64,000 bases of DNA. Source: Lysinibacillus macroides. Lineage in GTDB: Bacteria > Bacillota > Bacilli > Bacillales_A > Planococcaceae. Where the stretch lies: positions 46,051 through 110,050 of the forward strand of contig NZ_LGCI01000010.1 of NCBI RefSeq assembly GCF_001281525.1. The letters are read 5' to 3'. Positions 1 to 8,239 of this stretch are shown in pieces. Positions within the stretch are counted from its first letter, which is position 1. Each line of letters opens with the position of its first letter. The position numbers were made by a program, and so were the translations under genes. The notes under the pieces were generated by a model. The model searched no databases. It had not been told where the DNA came from and was given only the letters and a program-made list of their open reading frames with translations.

Positions 1-103
1 CTTCTTTTGAGCGACTCTTTCTCCTTTTTGAGCGGGGATCTCCTTCTTTTGAGCGACTCCTTCATCTTTTTGAGCGGGGATCTCCTTCTTTTGAGCAACT
101 CTG
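1..103. repeat. 42-bp tandem repeat, about 2.4 copies
   Basis: Copy one covers 1-42, copy two 43-84 and a partial third begins at 85. Each unit contains two related half units built round TTTTGAGCG, so the true periodicity may be near 21 bp. The array may extend to the left of the window. No coding frame is credible. Function unknown. Confidence 0.8.
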
Positions 104-104
104 C

Positions 105-369
105 GATGTATTGAGGTCACATTGGTATGAAGCTACATCAACACGTTTAAACAATAGACAATCATCGCCATGTACACTTGATTCTGCACATCCTGCTGTA
201 GAATTTTTTAATGTTCAAGTGCGGCTTCATCCATTTGAAAGACAATTCCATCACCAAAGATGTCTTGTACAGTTCAGCGATTTCATCTGCACGTCAGTCA
301 AAGTGGTTCATCATCAAATGAAGCTCGTTTCTTTTTGATGGTTGAATTATTTTAATGCAACGCTAGTGA
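105..369 (-). pseudogene. IS4-family element remnant with internal deletion
   Basis: Read on the minus strand, 330 down to about 115 translates in shifting frames to the C-terminal part of the same transposase type as the intact IS at 28035-29441. Recognisable pieces are RADEIAELYK, FKWMK and HLNIKKFY. The frames contain stops, including one right after the conserved FD. The minus-strand end at 369-346 (CACTAGCGTTGCATTAAAAT) closely matches the intact element's left terminal repeat. About 24 bases of the element's end therefore join directly to its 3' coding part, which means most of the transposase was lost by internal deletion. The other end is lost in the tandem repeat at 1-103. Confidence 0.8.
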
Positions 370-402
370 TTTTTTATGATTAATCTATTTCATAAACATA
401 AA

Positions 403-441
403 AAGTCGATTTACACCAAATCCGTTGGCATAAATCGACTT
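403..441 (-). terminator. Hairpin, terminator-like on the minus strand
   Basis: The arms AAGTCGATTTA (403-413) and TAAATCGACTT (431-441) pair perfectly with a 17-base loop. On the minus strand the stem is followed by a short T run, so it would stop leftward transcription. No minus-strand gene directly to the right explains it, so it may be a relic. Confidence 0.5.
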
Positions 442-493
442 GTTCAGTGTCCTCCGTAACAAAATATTTTTCCATAAAATCACCATCCAAAAG

Positions 494-513
494 TTGTCGA
501 TAATTGTCGATAA
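494..513. repeat. Tandem decamer in the leader of the secreted-protein gene
   Basis: TTGTCGATAA occurs twice in direct succession (494-503, 504-513), one helical turn apart, about 140 bp upstream of the secreted-protein gene at 652. It could be a regulator site or simple slippage. No clear promoter was identified next to it. Confidence 0.35.
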
Positions 514-651
514 TTAACTATTTTTGCATAAAATATTTACTATTAAGTCCATTTATTTTATATTTCGATACGTGGTGTAAGTCTTTTCATTTCAATCTTT
601 AATTATTTTAGGTTCATTACATTAAGAAAGAGGGAAAAAAAGATAAAAGTC

Positions 652-1020
652 ATGGCAGCTACTGGTGTAGTTGGCGTAATGACTTCAGCTATGGGTGCTG
701 CCGCGGCAACATGGGAGAACTACTCAGCCAATGTACCAACCTTTAGTGACTATGAAACATCAACTATCACAAAAACGACTACTGGATCAGCTTACAATGA
801 AGTTGGTTATATTGAAAAAGATGGAAAATTAGTTTCTTGGATTGAAGATGCATCAGGCTCAAATATTTCTTCAAAGGTTTCTTATTCAACAACAGGAAGA
901 AAAACAATGGACTATACAGCTGCTAGTACATGGAAAGATAAAAAAGTTCGTCTTAATATCTCGACTTCCTCTGGAACATTTGAAGATATTCAAACTTCAG
1001 GAGAATGGACGCCTAATTAA
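652..1020 (+). CDS. Small secreted Ser/Thr-rich protein of unknown function
   Basis: The frame encodes 122 residues. Residues 1-19 form a hydrophobic, Ala/Gly-rich signal peptide ending in a run of alanines, with likely cleavage before ATWENY. The mature part is about 104 residues, rich in Ser and Thr, without cysteine, and ends in GEWTPN. The start is uncertain: codons just upstream (KKIKV) look like the usual charged N-region of a signal peptide, and the best ribosome binding site (AAGAGGG, 628-634) lies 17 bases from the ATG at 652. The natural start may therefore be upstream, non-canonical or mutated. It precedes an ABC transporter locus on the same strand, which suggests a substrate or partner of that transporter. 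I do not recognise the family with confidence. A bacteriocin-like or DUF2712-like role is a guess. Confidence 0.6.
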   Translation: MAATGVVGVMTSAMGAAAATWENYSANVPTFSDYETSTITKTTTGSAYNEVGYIEKDGKLVSWIEDASGSNISSKVSYSTTGRKTMDYTAASTWKDKKVRLNISTSSGTFEDIQTSGEWTPN

Positions 1021-1163
1021 TAAGCTATCTATTATAATTAGCATTAGCTACATATCATCCTAATATTTCGGATAATAATAATGCTTTTGATTTTCATAAA
1101 TGATAGACTGCACCACAAATTTAGAGTTATATAATAAAATGAATGTGTTTTGAGGTGTTATAT

Positions 1164-1943
1164 ATGAATTCTTATATAAAAGAGGAATTTAAACGAGCAT
1201 TTTTCTCAAAAATAACCCTTTTTACATCCATCTTTTCCATAGTTTTAGTATTTGGAGGTATGTTTGAATACATAAGTTGGATTAAATATGGTGATATATC
1301 CGTTTTATATTTATTTTTATCAGGCTATAATTCAGGAACAGCTAATTTTTTAATTGTTGTTTTTCCAATTATCAGTTGTTTACCCTTTGCAGCATCATAT
1401 GTAAGTGATTGTAAGACAGGATTAAATAAATATATCTATATTCGGATGAGTAAAACTAGCTATAGATTGATAAGGCTACTTGTAAATGGACTTGTTGGAG
1501 GATTTGTTTTGTTTATTGGTCCATTTATTTCATTGTTATTTCTTTTGGGAATCAAAGTTTTTACACATATTCCAATGGCAAAAGAACAAATGGAAACGTT
1601 TGAATACTTCAAAAGTTTAGGTATCCATTCACCTATTATAGCCATTTTAATTATTTTAATCGTTTTGTTTTTCTGTGGATTTACCTTTGCTACTTTTGCT
1701 TTAGGTATATCAACATTTATCCAAAATATTTATTTGGCTGTATTGTTACCTTTTATCTATTATATTTTTTCTGCAACCGTATTAATTAACATTCATACCT
1801 ATTTAAATGCAGTAGTATTATATGATGTTAATCATTTTGGGGTGAATTTTGCACAACGATGCTTGTATGGAATTATATTATGTATGGTTGGAATCATAAC
1901 TTTCTTTATAGGAGGTTATAAGGTTGAACAAAAAAACACGTAA
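1164..1943 (+). CDS. ABC-2-type membrane protein (permease A)
   Basis: A 259-residue polytopic membrane protein with about six hydrophobic segments, starting MNSYIKEEFKRAFFSK. The ATG at 1164 is preferred over an earlier ATG at 1143 because GAGGTG at 1152-1157 is correctly spaced for it. The N-terminal amphipathic stretch followed by a first transmembrane helix is typical of ABC-2 permeases. Its last 20 bases overlap the start of the next membrane gene, indicating translational coupling in one operon with two further membrane genes and the ATPase at 7474. Its substrate is unknown; export of, or self-protection against, the secreted protein upstream is a reasonable inference. It is the only one of the three membrane genes that is intact. 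Confidence 0.75.
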   Translation: MNSYIKEEFKRAFFSKITLFTSIFSIVLVFGGMFEYISWIKYGDISVLYLFLSGYNSGTANFLIVVFPIISCLPFAASYVSDCKTGLNKYIYIRMSKTSYRLIRLLVNGLVGGFVLFIGPFISLLFLLGIKVFTHIPMAKEQMETFEYFKSLGIHSPIIAILIILIVLFFCGFTFATFALGISTFIQNIYLAVLLPFIYYIFSATVLINIHTYLNAVVLYDVNHFGVNFAQRCLYGIILCMVGIITFFIGGYKVEQKNT

Positions 1944-2574
1944 TCATGAACTGATAAAGGTTTTTTATAACAAAAATATTAATATATTCATTTTTATTTT
2001 GCTTTCACTATACAGTCTAGATCTTTTATTTTCAACAGTGGAGAATGATTTAGAGACGAATGTATATGATTTGTTGATGAAGATAACGGGATTTCTTCCA
2101 TTATCCTATATAATGATACCAACGTTTTTAATAATTATTACTGTACATTTTTCAGCAGGTGAGGTGCAAAATTATATAGCCTTTAGATTTAAGAGTAAAC
2201 GACAATGGTATCAAATGAATGTAATTTTTATTGCTCAACTAACGGCTATTTTTTCCCTTACCGTTGTTGGTATTATGCTGCTGCAATCTGCATTTATTCT
2301 TAGTTTTAAGAATAATTGGAGTGAATTTGCTCTTAGTTATTATGAAAATTATGCTACTTTTTTATCTAATTATTCCCCTATACTGTACTCCATAGTAACC
2401 ATCATATTGCTATGGCTTATTTTATTTTTACTAGGATTAATTTATTTTCTGATATTTTTATGGACAAGAGAGTATAAAATATTTTGTGTAAATAGAAAAT
2501 TCCATAGAAAAAGGAAGACCCTTTCTTGGTAGAATTAAGTCACCACAACCAATCCTAGAAAAGAGGTCTTCCCT

Positions 2575-3771
2575 ATGAATCAGTTTACAACAGAAATTGT
2601 CGATGCACTAGTCAAAAAACAAGATATTACCGAGGTTTTTCGTTCGCACTTGGAAATGGCGATCAACTCGCTACTGGCGACAGAGCTGACGGAATTTTTG
2701 GATTACGAAAAATACGATCGTATCGGGTTCAACTCAGGCAATTCTCGCAATGGGTCTTATTCGCGTACACTTCACACGGAGTACGGCGATTTAACGCTTC
2801 AAATCCCGCGGGATCGCAACGGTGAGTTTAAACAACAGACAGTGGTACCATATAAGCGCTCGAACGATACGCTGGAAGAAACGGTCATTCACTTGTTCAA
2901 AAAAGGCATTACGATGGCGGAAATTGCGCAATTAATTGAGAAAATGTATGGGCATCACTATACGCCGCAAACGATTTCGAATATGACAAAGGCTGTTTCA
3001 GAAACGGTAGAAGCCTTTAATAACCGTCCTTTGCACAATCGTTACGTATGCGTGTATTTAGACGCGACGTATATTGCCGTGCGTCGTGATACGGTGTCAA
3101 AAGAGGCCGTCTATATTGCAGTTGGTATTCGTGAAGACGGCTCTAAAGAAGTGCTTGGCTATACGATTGCCCCAACAGAATCGGCCTACAACTGGCAGGA
3201 GCTACTACAAGAGCTCAAAGACCGTGGTGTAGAAGACGTACTTTTATTCGTATCAGACGGCTTAAAAGGCATGGCAGACGCTGTGTTTAATGTGTTTCCA
3301 AAGGCAAAATATCAGGTGTGCCTTGTCCATGTGGCACGCAATATCATGCATAAAGTCCGAGTAGAAGATCGCAAGGAAGTGTGCGAGGATTTTAAAACGA
3401 TTCACCAGGCAAAGAACGCTGAAGCAGCGAAAAAAGCGCTCGAGACGTTCTGCGAAAAATGGGGCAAATCGTATAAAAAAGTCGCACAAGGCTTACTCGA
3501 AAACCCGTATTTACTGACGTTTTACGGCTTTCCCAAGGCGATTTGGCGAAGCATCTACTCGACGAATTTAATCGAGTCGTTCAATAAGCAAATCAAAAAA
3601 TATACAAAGCGCAAGGAACAGTTCCCGAACGAAGAATCGTTGGAGCGCTTTTTAGTGACGCAGTTCGAAGACTATAATCAACGTTTCGCCACACGCTGCC
3701 ACATCGGCTTCAATCAGGCCCGTGCAAAGCTAGAAGAAATGTTTGAGCAGCTGCACGAACCGGCAAACTAG
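2575..3771 (+). CDS. IS256-family (mutator-type) transposase
   Basis: The 398-residue protein catalyses transposition of the surrounding IS by a DDE mechanism. The likely catalytic residues are D163 (YLDATY), D228 (VSDGLKG) and E334 (NLIESFN), in the order and spacing usual for the mutator family. An N-terminal DNA-binding part precedes the core. Length is typical for the family. GC content and codon use are visibly higher than in the AT-rich host genes on either side. It is intact and probably active, since its duplicate in the window is identical. Confidence 0.97.
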   Translation: MNQFTTEIVDALVKKQDITEVFRSHLEMAINSLLATELTEFLDYEKYDRIGFNSGNSRNGSYSRTLHTEYGDLTLQIPRDRNGEFKQQTVVPYKRSNDTLEETVIHLFKKGITMAEIAQLIEKMYGHHYTPQTISNMTKAVSETVEAFNNRPLHNRYVCVYLDATYIAVRRDTVSKEAVYIAVGIREDGSKEVLGYTIAPTESAYNWQELLQELKDRGVEDVLLFVSDGLKGMADAVFNVFPKAKYQVCLVHVARNIMHKVRVEDRKEVCEDFKTIHQAKNAEAAKKALETFCEKWGKSYKKVAQGLLENPYLLTFYGFPKAIWRSIYSTNLIESFNKQIKKYTKRKEQFPNEESLERFLVTQFEDYNQRFATRCHIGFNQARAKLEEMFEQLHEPAN

Positions 3772-3792
3772 ACCGGGACGCGCCAGCGCGAA

Positions 3793-3838
3793 ATTTGAGT
3801 GTGTAGGAAAGGGCTAGCCCTTTCCTACACACTCAAAT
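3793..3838. terminator. 46-bp perfect palindrome at the 3' end of the IS256-family element
   Basis: The 23-base arms 3793-3815 and 3816-3838 pair perfectly with no spacer, centred on GGGCT/AGCCC. The palindrome lies 21 bases after the transposase stop and is also present in the second copy (37509-37554). It could fold as a cruciform or as an RNA hairpin that blocks transcription in either direction, but neither side has a strong T run, so classical intrinsic termination is uncertain. Confidence 0.7.
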
Positions 3839-4338
3839 CAACACTTCGAACAAGTACAATTGAATACACAGGTGATGAGTTCCCTTGAACGGGTGAATCG
3901 TCATTTACACAAAAATATTGACAGTACCATGGACAAAAAAAACGATGATTTCATTTATGGTGGTTTTTATAGTAAATTTGCTAAATGTTGCAATAACATT
4001 GGGTAAATTTGATGGTATATCCCGTTATCTTTTTACTGACCATGTAAATATTATTCAATATATTTATAGATTTAATTTAAGTCAGCAACATTTTCCATAT
4101 AGTATAGTTCTATATTGGATTTTCTTAATTTTTTCCATCTATTTGATGGGTTTATTTATTGTTAACCGAGTAGATATTCTTTTAGAGAAAGAGAGTAAGA
4201 ATGATGTTAGCTAGAATTATAAATTACCACTTTTTATGTATAATAACACCAAAAAAATTATTATTCATCATCGCCACATTTATTGCAAATGTACTTCTAG
4301 TCTTTTCTATGTACAGCCATAAGGTAAGCGTAAAATAA

Positions 4339-4364
4339 TGCCCACCTAGTTTTTCAGGTGGGCA
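4339..4364. terminator. Hairpin just inside the IS66-family left end
   Basis: TGCCCACCT (4339-4347) pairs with AGGTGGGCA (4356-4364) across an 8-base loop, about 13 bases beyond the stop of the leftward tnpC gene. It probably ends tnpC transcription. The T run is weak. Confidence 0.6.
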
Positions 4365-4376
4365 TTGGTGTATTCT

Positions 4377-5972
4377 TTACTTAACTTTATCAGGAATACG
4401 GCATTCCTTTGGAATGGTCTTTGACCACGGAAGGAACTGATCAAGTGCTTCCTGATCATCTAGATCTATTTGTGGTAATTGTTCAAAAAGATAGTTTAAG
4501 TAGCTCATGGGATTTAACCGGTTCTCTTTGGCAGTTTCTACAATGCTATAGATAATGGCACTGGCAGTTGCACCTCTCATAGATTGGGAAAACAGCCACG
4601 ATTTTCTCCCCATAACGAATGGTTTAATAGAACGCTCCGCTCTATTATTATCAATTTCAAGACGCCCATCTTTCATAAAGGTAATAAGTTTAGGCCATTG
4701 GTTTAAACTATAGTTAATTGCTTCACCTAGTTTGCTTTTTGGTGGAACTTGAGGGCGTTTTGATTTTAGCCATGCTAAAAAAGCATCCAACACGGGTTGA
4801 CTGCGTTTTTGACGTTCTTCTTTCCGTTGTTCTGGGCTACAATTTTTGATTTCCTCATCTATCTGTTTCTCAATTTTAAATAATTGATTACAGTATTGGA
4901 GTCCTTCAGCCGCTAGAGTTGTAGATTTATCTACATTGGCAGGCAACGATTTGAGCGTTTCATCGAACTTTCTTCGTGCGTGAGCTAGACATCCAACTAA
5001 CTCCACATTCTTCAAATCGTGGTATCCCGCATAACCATCGACATGAAGGTATCCCGAAAACCCCTTAAGAAATGCCTTTGGGTGCTTACTGTGGCGCGAA
5101 GTCTGGTAATCGTATAAAACAATCGGTGTTATGTCACGGCCAGATCGGTATAACCACATATAGGATTTGGAATTTGCAGCCTTTCCGGGTTCTGCTAAAA
5201 CTTGAACTGTTGTTTCGTCTGCGTGCAGGCGGTCAAGTTGAAGTAGAAGCTCATGCAAGCGATTATAAAGCGGTGAGAGCCACTTCATTGAACCATATAT
5301 TACCCAGTTGGCAATCGTTTGGCGTGATAGAAAGACACCAAGTCGTTCAAATTGTTTTTCAATTCGGTACAATGGCATTCCTTCTACGTATTTTTGATTC
5401 ATGATATACGCCATTGAAGAAGGAGAAGCGAGACTTTTTGGAAAAACTGCCGCTGGCATTTTAGCTGTGACAATCGGTGTTTCGATTCCTTCACGTTCAC
5501 ATTTACGGCAGCTGTAAATATGTTGAATATGCTCCACGACTTTCACTTGAGCAGGGATAATCTTTAATTCTCGTCGTGTTTCCGTACTCATTTCATGCAC
5601 AGTTTCACGGCAACACAAACAGACCTGCTCTTCTTCGGATAAACGATAATGAATCGTTTCCATAGGCAAGTTTTCAAGTTTCGCATCTCGTTGTCCTACA
5701 TATTTCTTTCGATTATACATAATCGTTTCGAGTGTAGGTTCCTCCACTTTTGCATCCGCTGTGATTTCAGCTTCATTAAAAAGAGAAAGTTCGATTTGGT
5801 CCGGATTTGTTTTTTCACTAGATGTCCCGAATCTCTTTTGTTGGCTTAGTCGGAATTGTTCTTCCAACCATTTCACTTTTGCCTCTAGGACTTCTTTTTG
5901 CTTTTCTAAATCCGCATTTTTTGCTGCGAGTTCTTCAATTGTATCTTGTAGTTCATTCGTATTTTTTTCCAT
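4377..5972 (-). CDS. tnpC: IS66-family transposase TnpC
   Basis: The 531-residue DDE transposase is of the length usual for IS66 TnpC. The N-terminus is a coiled coil of about 45 residues ([19 protein letters not shown]), followed by a zinc-binding region with paired cysteines (CLCC, then CRKC). The core contains the acidic motifs [15 protein letters not shown] and [11 protein letters not shown], plausible sites for the catalytic D, D and E. It is the last gene of the element's leftward operon. Confidence 0.95.
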   Translation of the reverse strand: MEKNTNELQDTIEELAAKNADLEKQKEVLEAKVKWLEEQFRLSQQKRFGTSSEKTNPDQIELSLFNEAEITADAKVEEPTLETIMYNRKKYVGQRDAKLENLPMETIHYRLSEEEQVCLCCRETVHEMSTETRRELKIIPAQVKVVEHIQHIYSCRKCEREGIETPIVTAKMPAAVFPKSLASPSSMAYIMNQKYVEGMPLYRIEKQFERLGVFLSRQTIANWVIYGSMKWLSPLYNRLHELLLQLDRLHADETTVQVLAEPGKAANSKSYMWLYRSGRDITPIVLYDYQTSRHSKHPKAFLKGFSGYLHVDGYAGYHDLKNVELVGCLAHARRKFDETLKSLPANVDKSTTLAAEGLQYCNQLFKIEKQIDEEIKNCSPEQRKEERQKRSQPVLDAFLAWLKSKRPQVPPKSKLGEAINYSLNQWPKLITFMKDGRLEIDNNRAERSIKPFVMGRKSWLFSQSMRGATASAIIYSIVETAKENRLNPMSYLNYLFEQLPQIDLDDQEALDQFLPWSKTIPKECRIPDKVK

Positions 5973-6019
5973 GAAAATAGAATACCATAAAGAGAGGTGA
6001 CATAGATGGTCAATTCTCT

Positions 6020-6376
6020 CTAAATGATAACTTTTGCATCCATTTTTGGATGGGCTTGTTTTTGTTCATAGCTAATCCCATCAAGTAACCAATTCAATTG
6101 GCGAGGACTAATCGCTAGATGCGTAGCTGTTTGTTCATCTGGCCATTCAAAAACGCCTTCTTCAAGACGACGATAATACAACCAAAAACCATTATGATCC
6201 CAATGGAGAATCTTCAACTTATCACGTTTGCGATTACAGAAGACAAATAGATTGGAAGAGAAAGGGTCGAGTTGAAAACTCATTTGAACAATCGCTGCCA
6301 ATCCATCAATCGACTTCCGTAAATCTGTTGCACCCGTTGCTAAATAGACCCGGTTAATCGGAGTTTTACTTAACAT
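6020..6376 (-). CDS. tnpB: IS66-family accessory protein TnpB
   Basis: The 118-residue protein is recognised by [17 protein letters not shown] and by [18 protein letters not shown], hallmarks of the IS66 Orf2/TnpB family. The start ATG at 6376 overlaps the tnpA stop at 6366-6368, which indicates translational coupling. A longer frame extending upstream to 6448 lacks TnpB-like sequence. It is required with TnpA and TnpC for transposition in studied IS66 elements; the biochemical role is unclear. Confidence 0.93.
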   Translation of the reverse strand: MLSKTPINRVYLATGATDLRKSIDGLAAIVQMSFQLDPFSSNLFVFCNRKRDKLKILHWDHNGFWLYYRRLEEGVFEWPDEQTATHLAISPRQLNWLLDGISYEQKQAHPKMDAKVII

Positions 6377-6689
6377 GGGATTGAAGAACCTGAAGCACTT
6401 CATTGAAAAGTGAATGGCTGAAGCCTTCTTTAATTTCGATTGAAACATCTCCTACCTTAACTGTTAGAGTAGATGTTTCTTCCATCGAGTTGGATGAATC
6501 GATGGCAACCCATTGTGTAAGGGGATAAGCGACGTGAGTCGGTTCAGTTTCCAATCGTTTCATCCAGCTATACATACTTTGGACACCTACTTGATTTTGT
6601 TTACACCAAGCTTTTACACTCGGCACCCCACTGGATTTGTAGGCATCGATGCGATCTTGCCACATCTGTTTTCGTTCATCTAGTAACAT
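6366..6689 (-). CDS. tnpA: IS66-family accessory protein TnpA
   Basis: The 107-residue protein starts MLLDERKQMWQDRIDAYK. It contains a helix-turn-helix-like segment (GVPSVKAWCKQNQVGVQSMY) followed by a variable C-terminal part, as in the IS66 Orf1/TnpA family. ATG 6689 follows AGGAGGTTTTTT. A frame extension to 6740 would reach the element's end and lacks a good ribosome binding site. Confidence 0.9.
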   Translation of the reverse strand: MLLDERKQMWQDRIDAYKSSGVPSVKAWCKQNQVGVQSMYSWMKRLETEPTHVAYPLTQWVAIDSSNSMEETSTLTVKVGDVSIEIKEGFSHSLFNEVLQVLQSHVK

Positions 6690-7473
6690 AAAAAACCTCC
6701 TAACAATTGATGTTAATGTGATTATCACAAAACTCGGCAATTATTAGAAGGTGTGTAGTATTTGGCGCTTACGCCATAAGATTATCCCTCAAGAGACTAT
6801 ACGAGCAACCATATTTATCTTTTATTTGCCAATAAATTTCAAGCTAGATATGTTTAGATGTATATTGATTTTATTACCTATTCTGACTATATTCGGTTTA
6901 TTTATACATACTGAAATAAGGGAACGAACAGCCTATCTACTGTTGCATGTGAAAAGTTTGAGTCATTGGTTTTACAGTCTTATTTTTGTATTGTTTATTT
7001 TTATTTTCTTAACTTTTACAACAGGTTTTCTTACAACTATGGGGATTCTTACTTTTATACCAAGAGAAAAAGTATCCAATGATTGGATTCAGACATTAAA
7101 TTATTTATACACTTCTAATTCTCTCAATTTGATTATTAACCAGTTTTGTTTACTTATATTATCCTTTTTTTTACTAGCATTAATCAATTTATTTTTTATT
7201 TTTTTGATAGATAATCTCGCCTTTACTTTTTTATTAACCCTAATGTGTTTTATCCTATCTATAACAATAGGGAGCACCTTTCCTAGTATATTGAAATGGT
7301 TGCCTTTAACATCTGGTTTATTAGCCTTTCACGAATTAAATAATTATTCATTAATGTGGTGTTACTTTAACGTGTTAATTAGTATTGTTGTATTAATTGT
7401 TGTTAATTTCAGGCTATTTAAAATTCGCAGAGAGTATCTTTTTATGCGGCATGAATAAAGGAGAATATGTATA

Positions 7474-8112
7474 ATGAATACTATACTAGAAATACAAAAT
7501 TTATCGAAAGAAATAAAGAATCGTACATTGTTAAAAAATATTCACATGAAAATAGATAAACCAGGAATATATGGAATAATAGGAAGAAATGGTTCTGGCA
7601 AAAGTATATTATTTAAAACAATTGCTGGGCTTCTTGTTCCATCTAAAGGTGTGGTTAAAGTTTTCGATGAAGATATTGGAACAGGAAAATTCCCTAAAAA
7701 TTTTGGCGCTTTATTAGATATTCCTGGTTTTCTTCCACACTATTCAGGTATTCGTAATTTAAAATTATTAGGATCTATTCAAAATCGTGTAACTGAAGAA
7801 GATATCAGAAAGGTCCTCACTTTAGTTGGTCTGAATCCAGATGATAAAAATGCTGTGCGTAAATATTCCCTTGGTATGAAGCAGCGTCTTGGAATTGCCC
7901 AAGCCATTATGGAAAAACCAGAACTCTTAATTTTGGATGAACCAATGAATGGACTTGATGAATCTGGCGTATCGGATATTCGAAATATGCTAATAAATTT
8001 CAAAAAACAGGGAATGACTATTTTGCTAGCTAGTCATAATGCTGAAGATATATCTCTTTTATGTGACAGCGTGTATAAAATGGATAATGGTGAATTAACA
8101 CAACTCCATTAG
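7474..8112 (+). CDS. ABC transporter ATP-binding protein (BcrA/YhcH type)
   Basis: A 212-residue ATPase with Walker A GRNGSGKS (about residues 37-44), signature YSLGMKQR in place of LSGGQ, Walker B LLILDEPMNGLD and the switch histidine in ASHNAED. The signature and small size fit the bacitracin/lantibiotic-immunity type of ABC-2 transporter. AAAGGAG at 7458-7464 gives the start. It is the last gene of the operon whose membrane genes B and C are broken, so the ATPase may now be expressed poorly and has only permease A as an intact local partner. Confidence 0.9.
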   Translation: MNTILEIQNLSKEIKNRTLLKNIHMKIDKPGIYGIIGRNGSGKSILFKTIAGLLVPSKGVVKVFDEDIGTGKFPKNFGALLDIPGFLPHYSGIRNLKLLGSIQNRVTEEDIRKVLTLVGLNPDDKNAVRKYSLGMKQRLGIAQAIMEKPELLILDEPMNGLDESGVSDIRNMLINFKKQGMTILLASHNAEDISLLCDSVYKMDNGELTQLH

Positions 8113-8149
8113 CCTTAATGTATCAACATCTTTCAGTTTCAATACTCAG

Positions 8150-8186
8150 AAACAGCTTGCTCGCTTTTTACGCGAACAAGCTGTTT
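8150..8186. terminator. Convergent terminator between the ABC locus and nrdB
   Basis: AAACAGCTTG (8150-8159) pairs with CAAGCTGTTT (8177-8186). T-rich sequence on both sides suits bidirectional termination of the rightward ATPase gene and the leftward nrdAB operon. Confidence 0.75.
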
Positions 8187-8239
8187 TGTTTCCCGCTATA
8201 AAGGCTGGTACAATTGACCGCGAACAAGGCAGGAAGGTG

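Larger units (their letters stand above)
2468..3928 (+). mobile_element. IS256-family insertion sequence, copy 1
   Basis: The 1461-bp element carries one mutator-type transposase. The ends share TTTTGTGTAAAT plus partial matches further out, giving imperfect terminal inverted repeats of about 26 bp. It is flanked by the perfect 8-bp duplication ATGGACAA (2460-2467 and 3929-3936), the length expected for IS256. A second copy of the same 1461-bp length lies inverted at 37419-38879; its transposase is identical in protein sequence and the stretches I compared agree base for base. The intact duplication and the near-identity imply recent insertion. Confidence 0.96.
1924..4214 (+). pseudogene. Membrane protein (permease B) split by an IS256-family element
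   Basis: The gene begins at TTG 1924 behind GGAGG and runs in frame to 2467. The insertion sequence occupies 2468-3928, flanked by the duplicated ATGGACAA (2460-2467, 3929-3936). Removing the element and one duplicate joins 2467 to 3937 and restores an open frame to the stop at 4214, giving 273 residues with several hydrophobic segments and a C-terminal cytoplasmic tail ending ESKNDVS. In the present state the frame ends inside the element near 2532, so the product loses its C-terminal third. The gene overlaps permease A at its start and permease C at its end. Confidence 0.9.
4324..6772 (-). mobile_element. IS66-family insertion sequence
   Basis: The 2449-bp element has terminal inverted repeats beginning GTAAGCG, the usual IS66 terminus, and a perfect 8-bp target duplication GCCATAAG (4316-4323, 6773-6780). 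It carries the standard three genes tnpA, tnpB and tnpC, read leftwards. All three frames are open, so the element looks intact. It inserted against the direction of the host transporter operon. Confidence 0.96.
4201..7458 (+). pseudogene. Membrane protein (permease C) split by an IS66-family element
   Basis: The start ATG at 4201 overlaps the end of permease B. The frame is open to 4323, where the IS66-family element (4324-6772) interrupts it. GCCATAAG is duplicated at 4316-4323 and 6773-6780. Joining 4323 to 6781 keeps the frame and gives a 266-residue membrane protein that ends at 7458 with six or more hydrophobic segments. At present the left part encodes only about 45 residues before a stop within the element. 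The right part has an open frame from 6751 but no good start. The ATPase gene follows 15 bases later, so the operon originally continued. Confidence 0.9.

Noticed and set aside
1..103. CRISPR array
   Set aside because: The repeats are directly adjacent without unique spacers.
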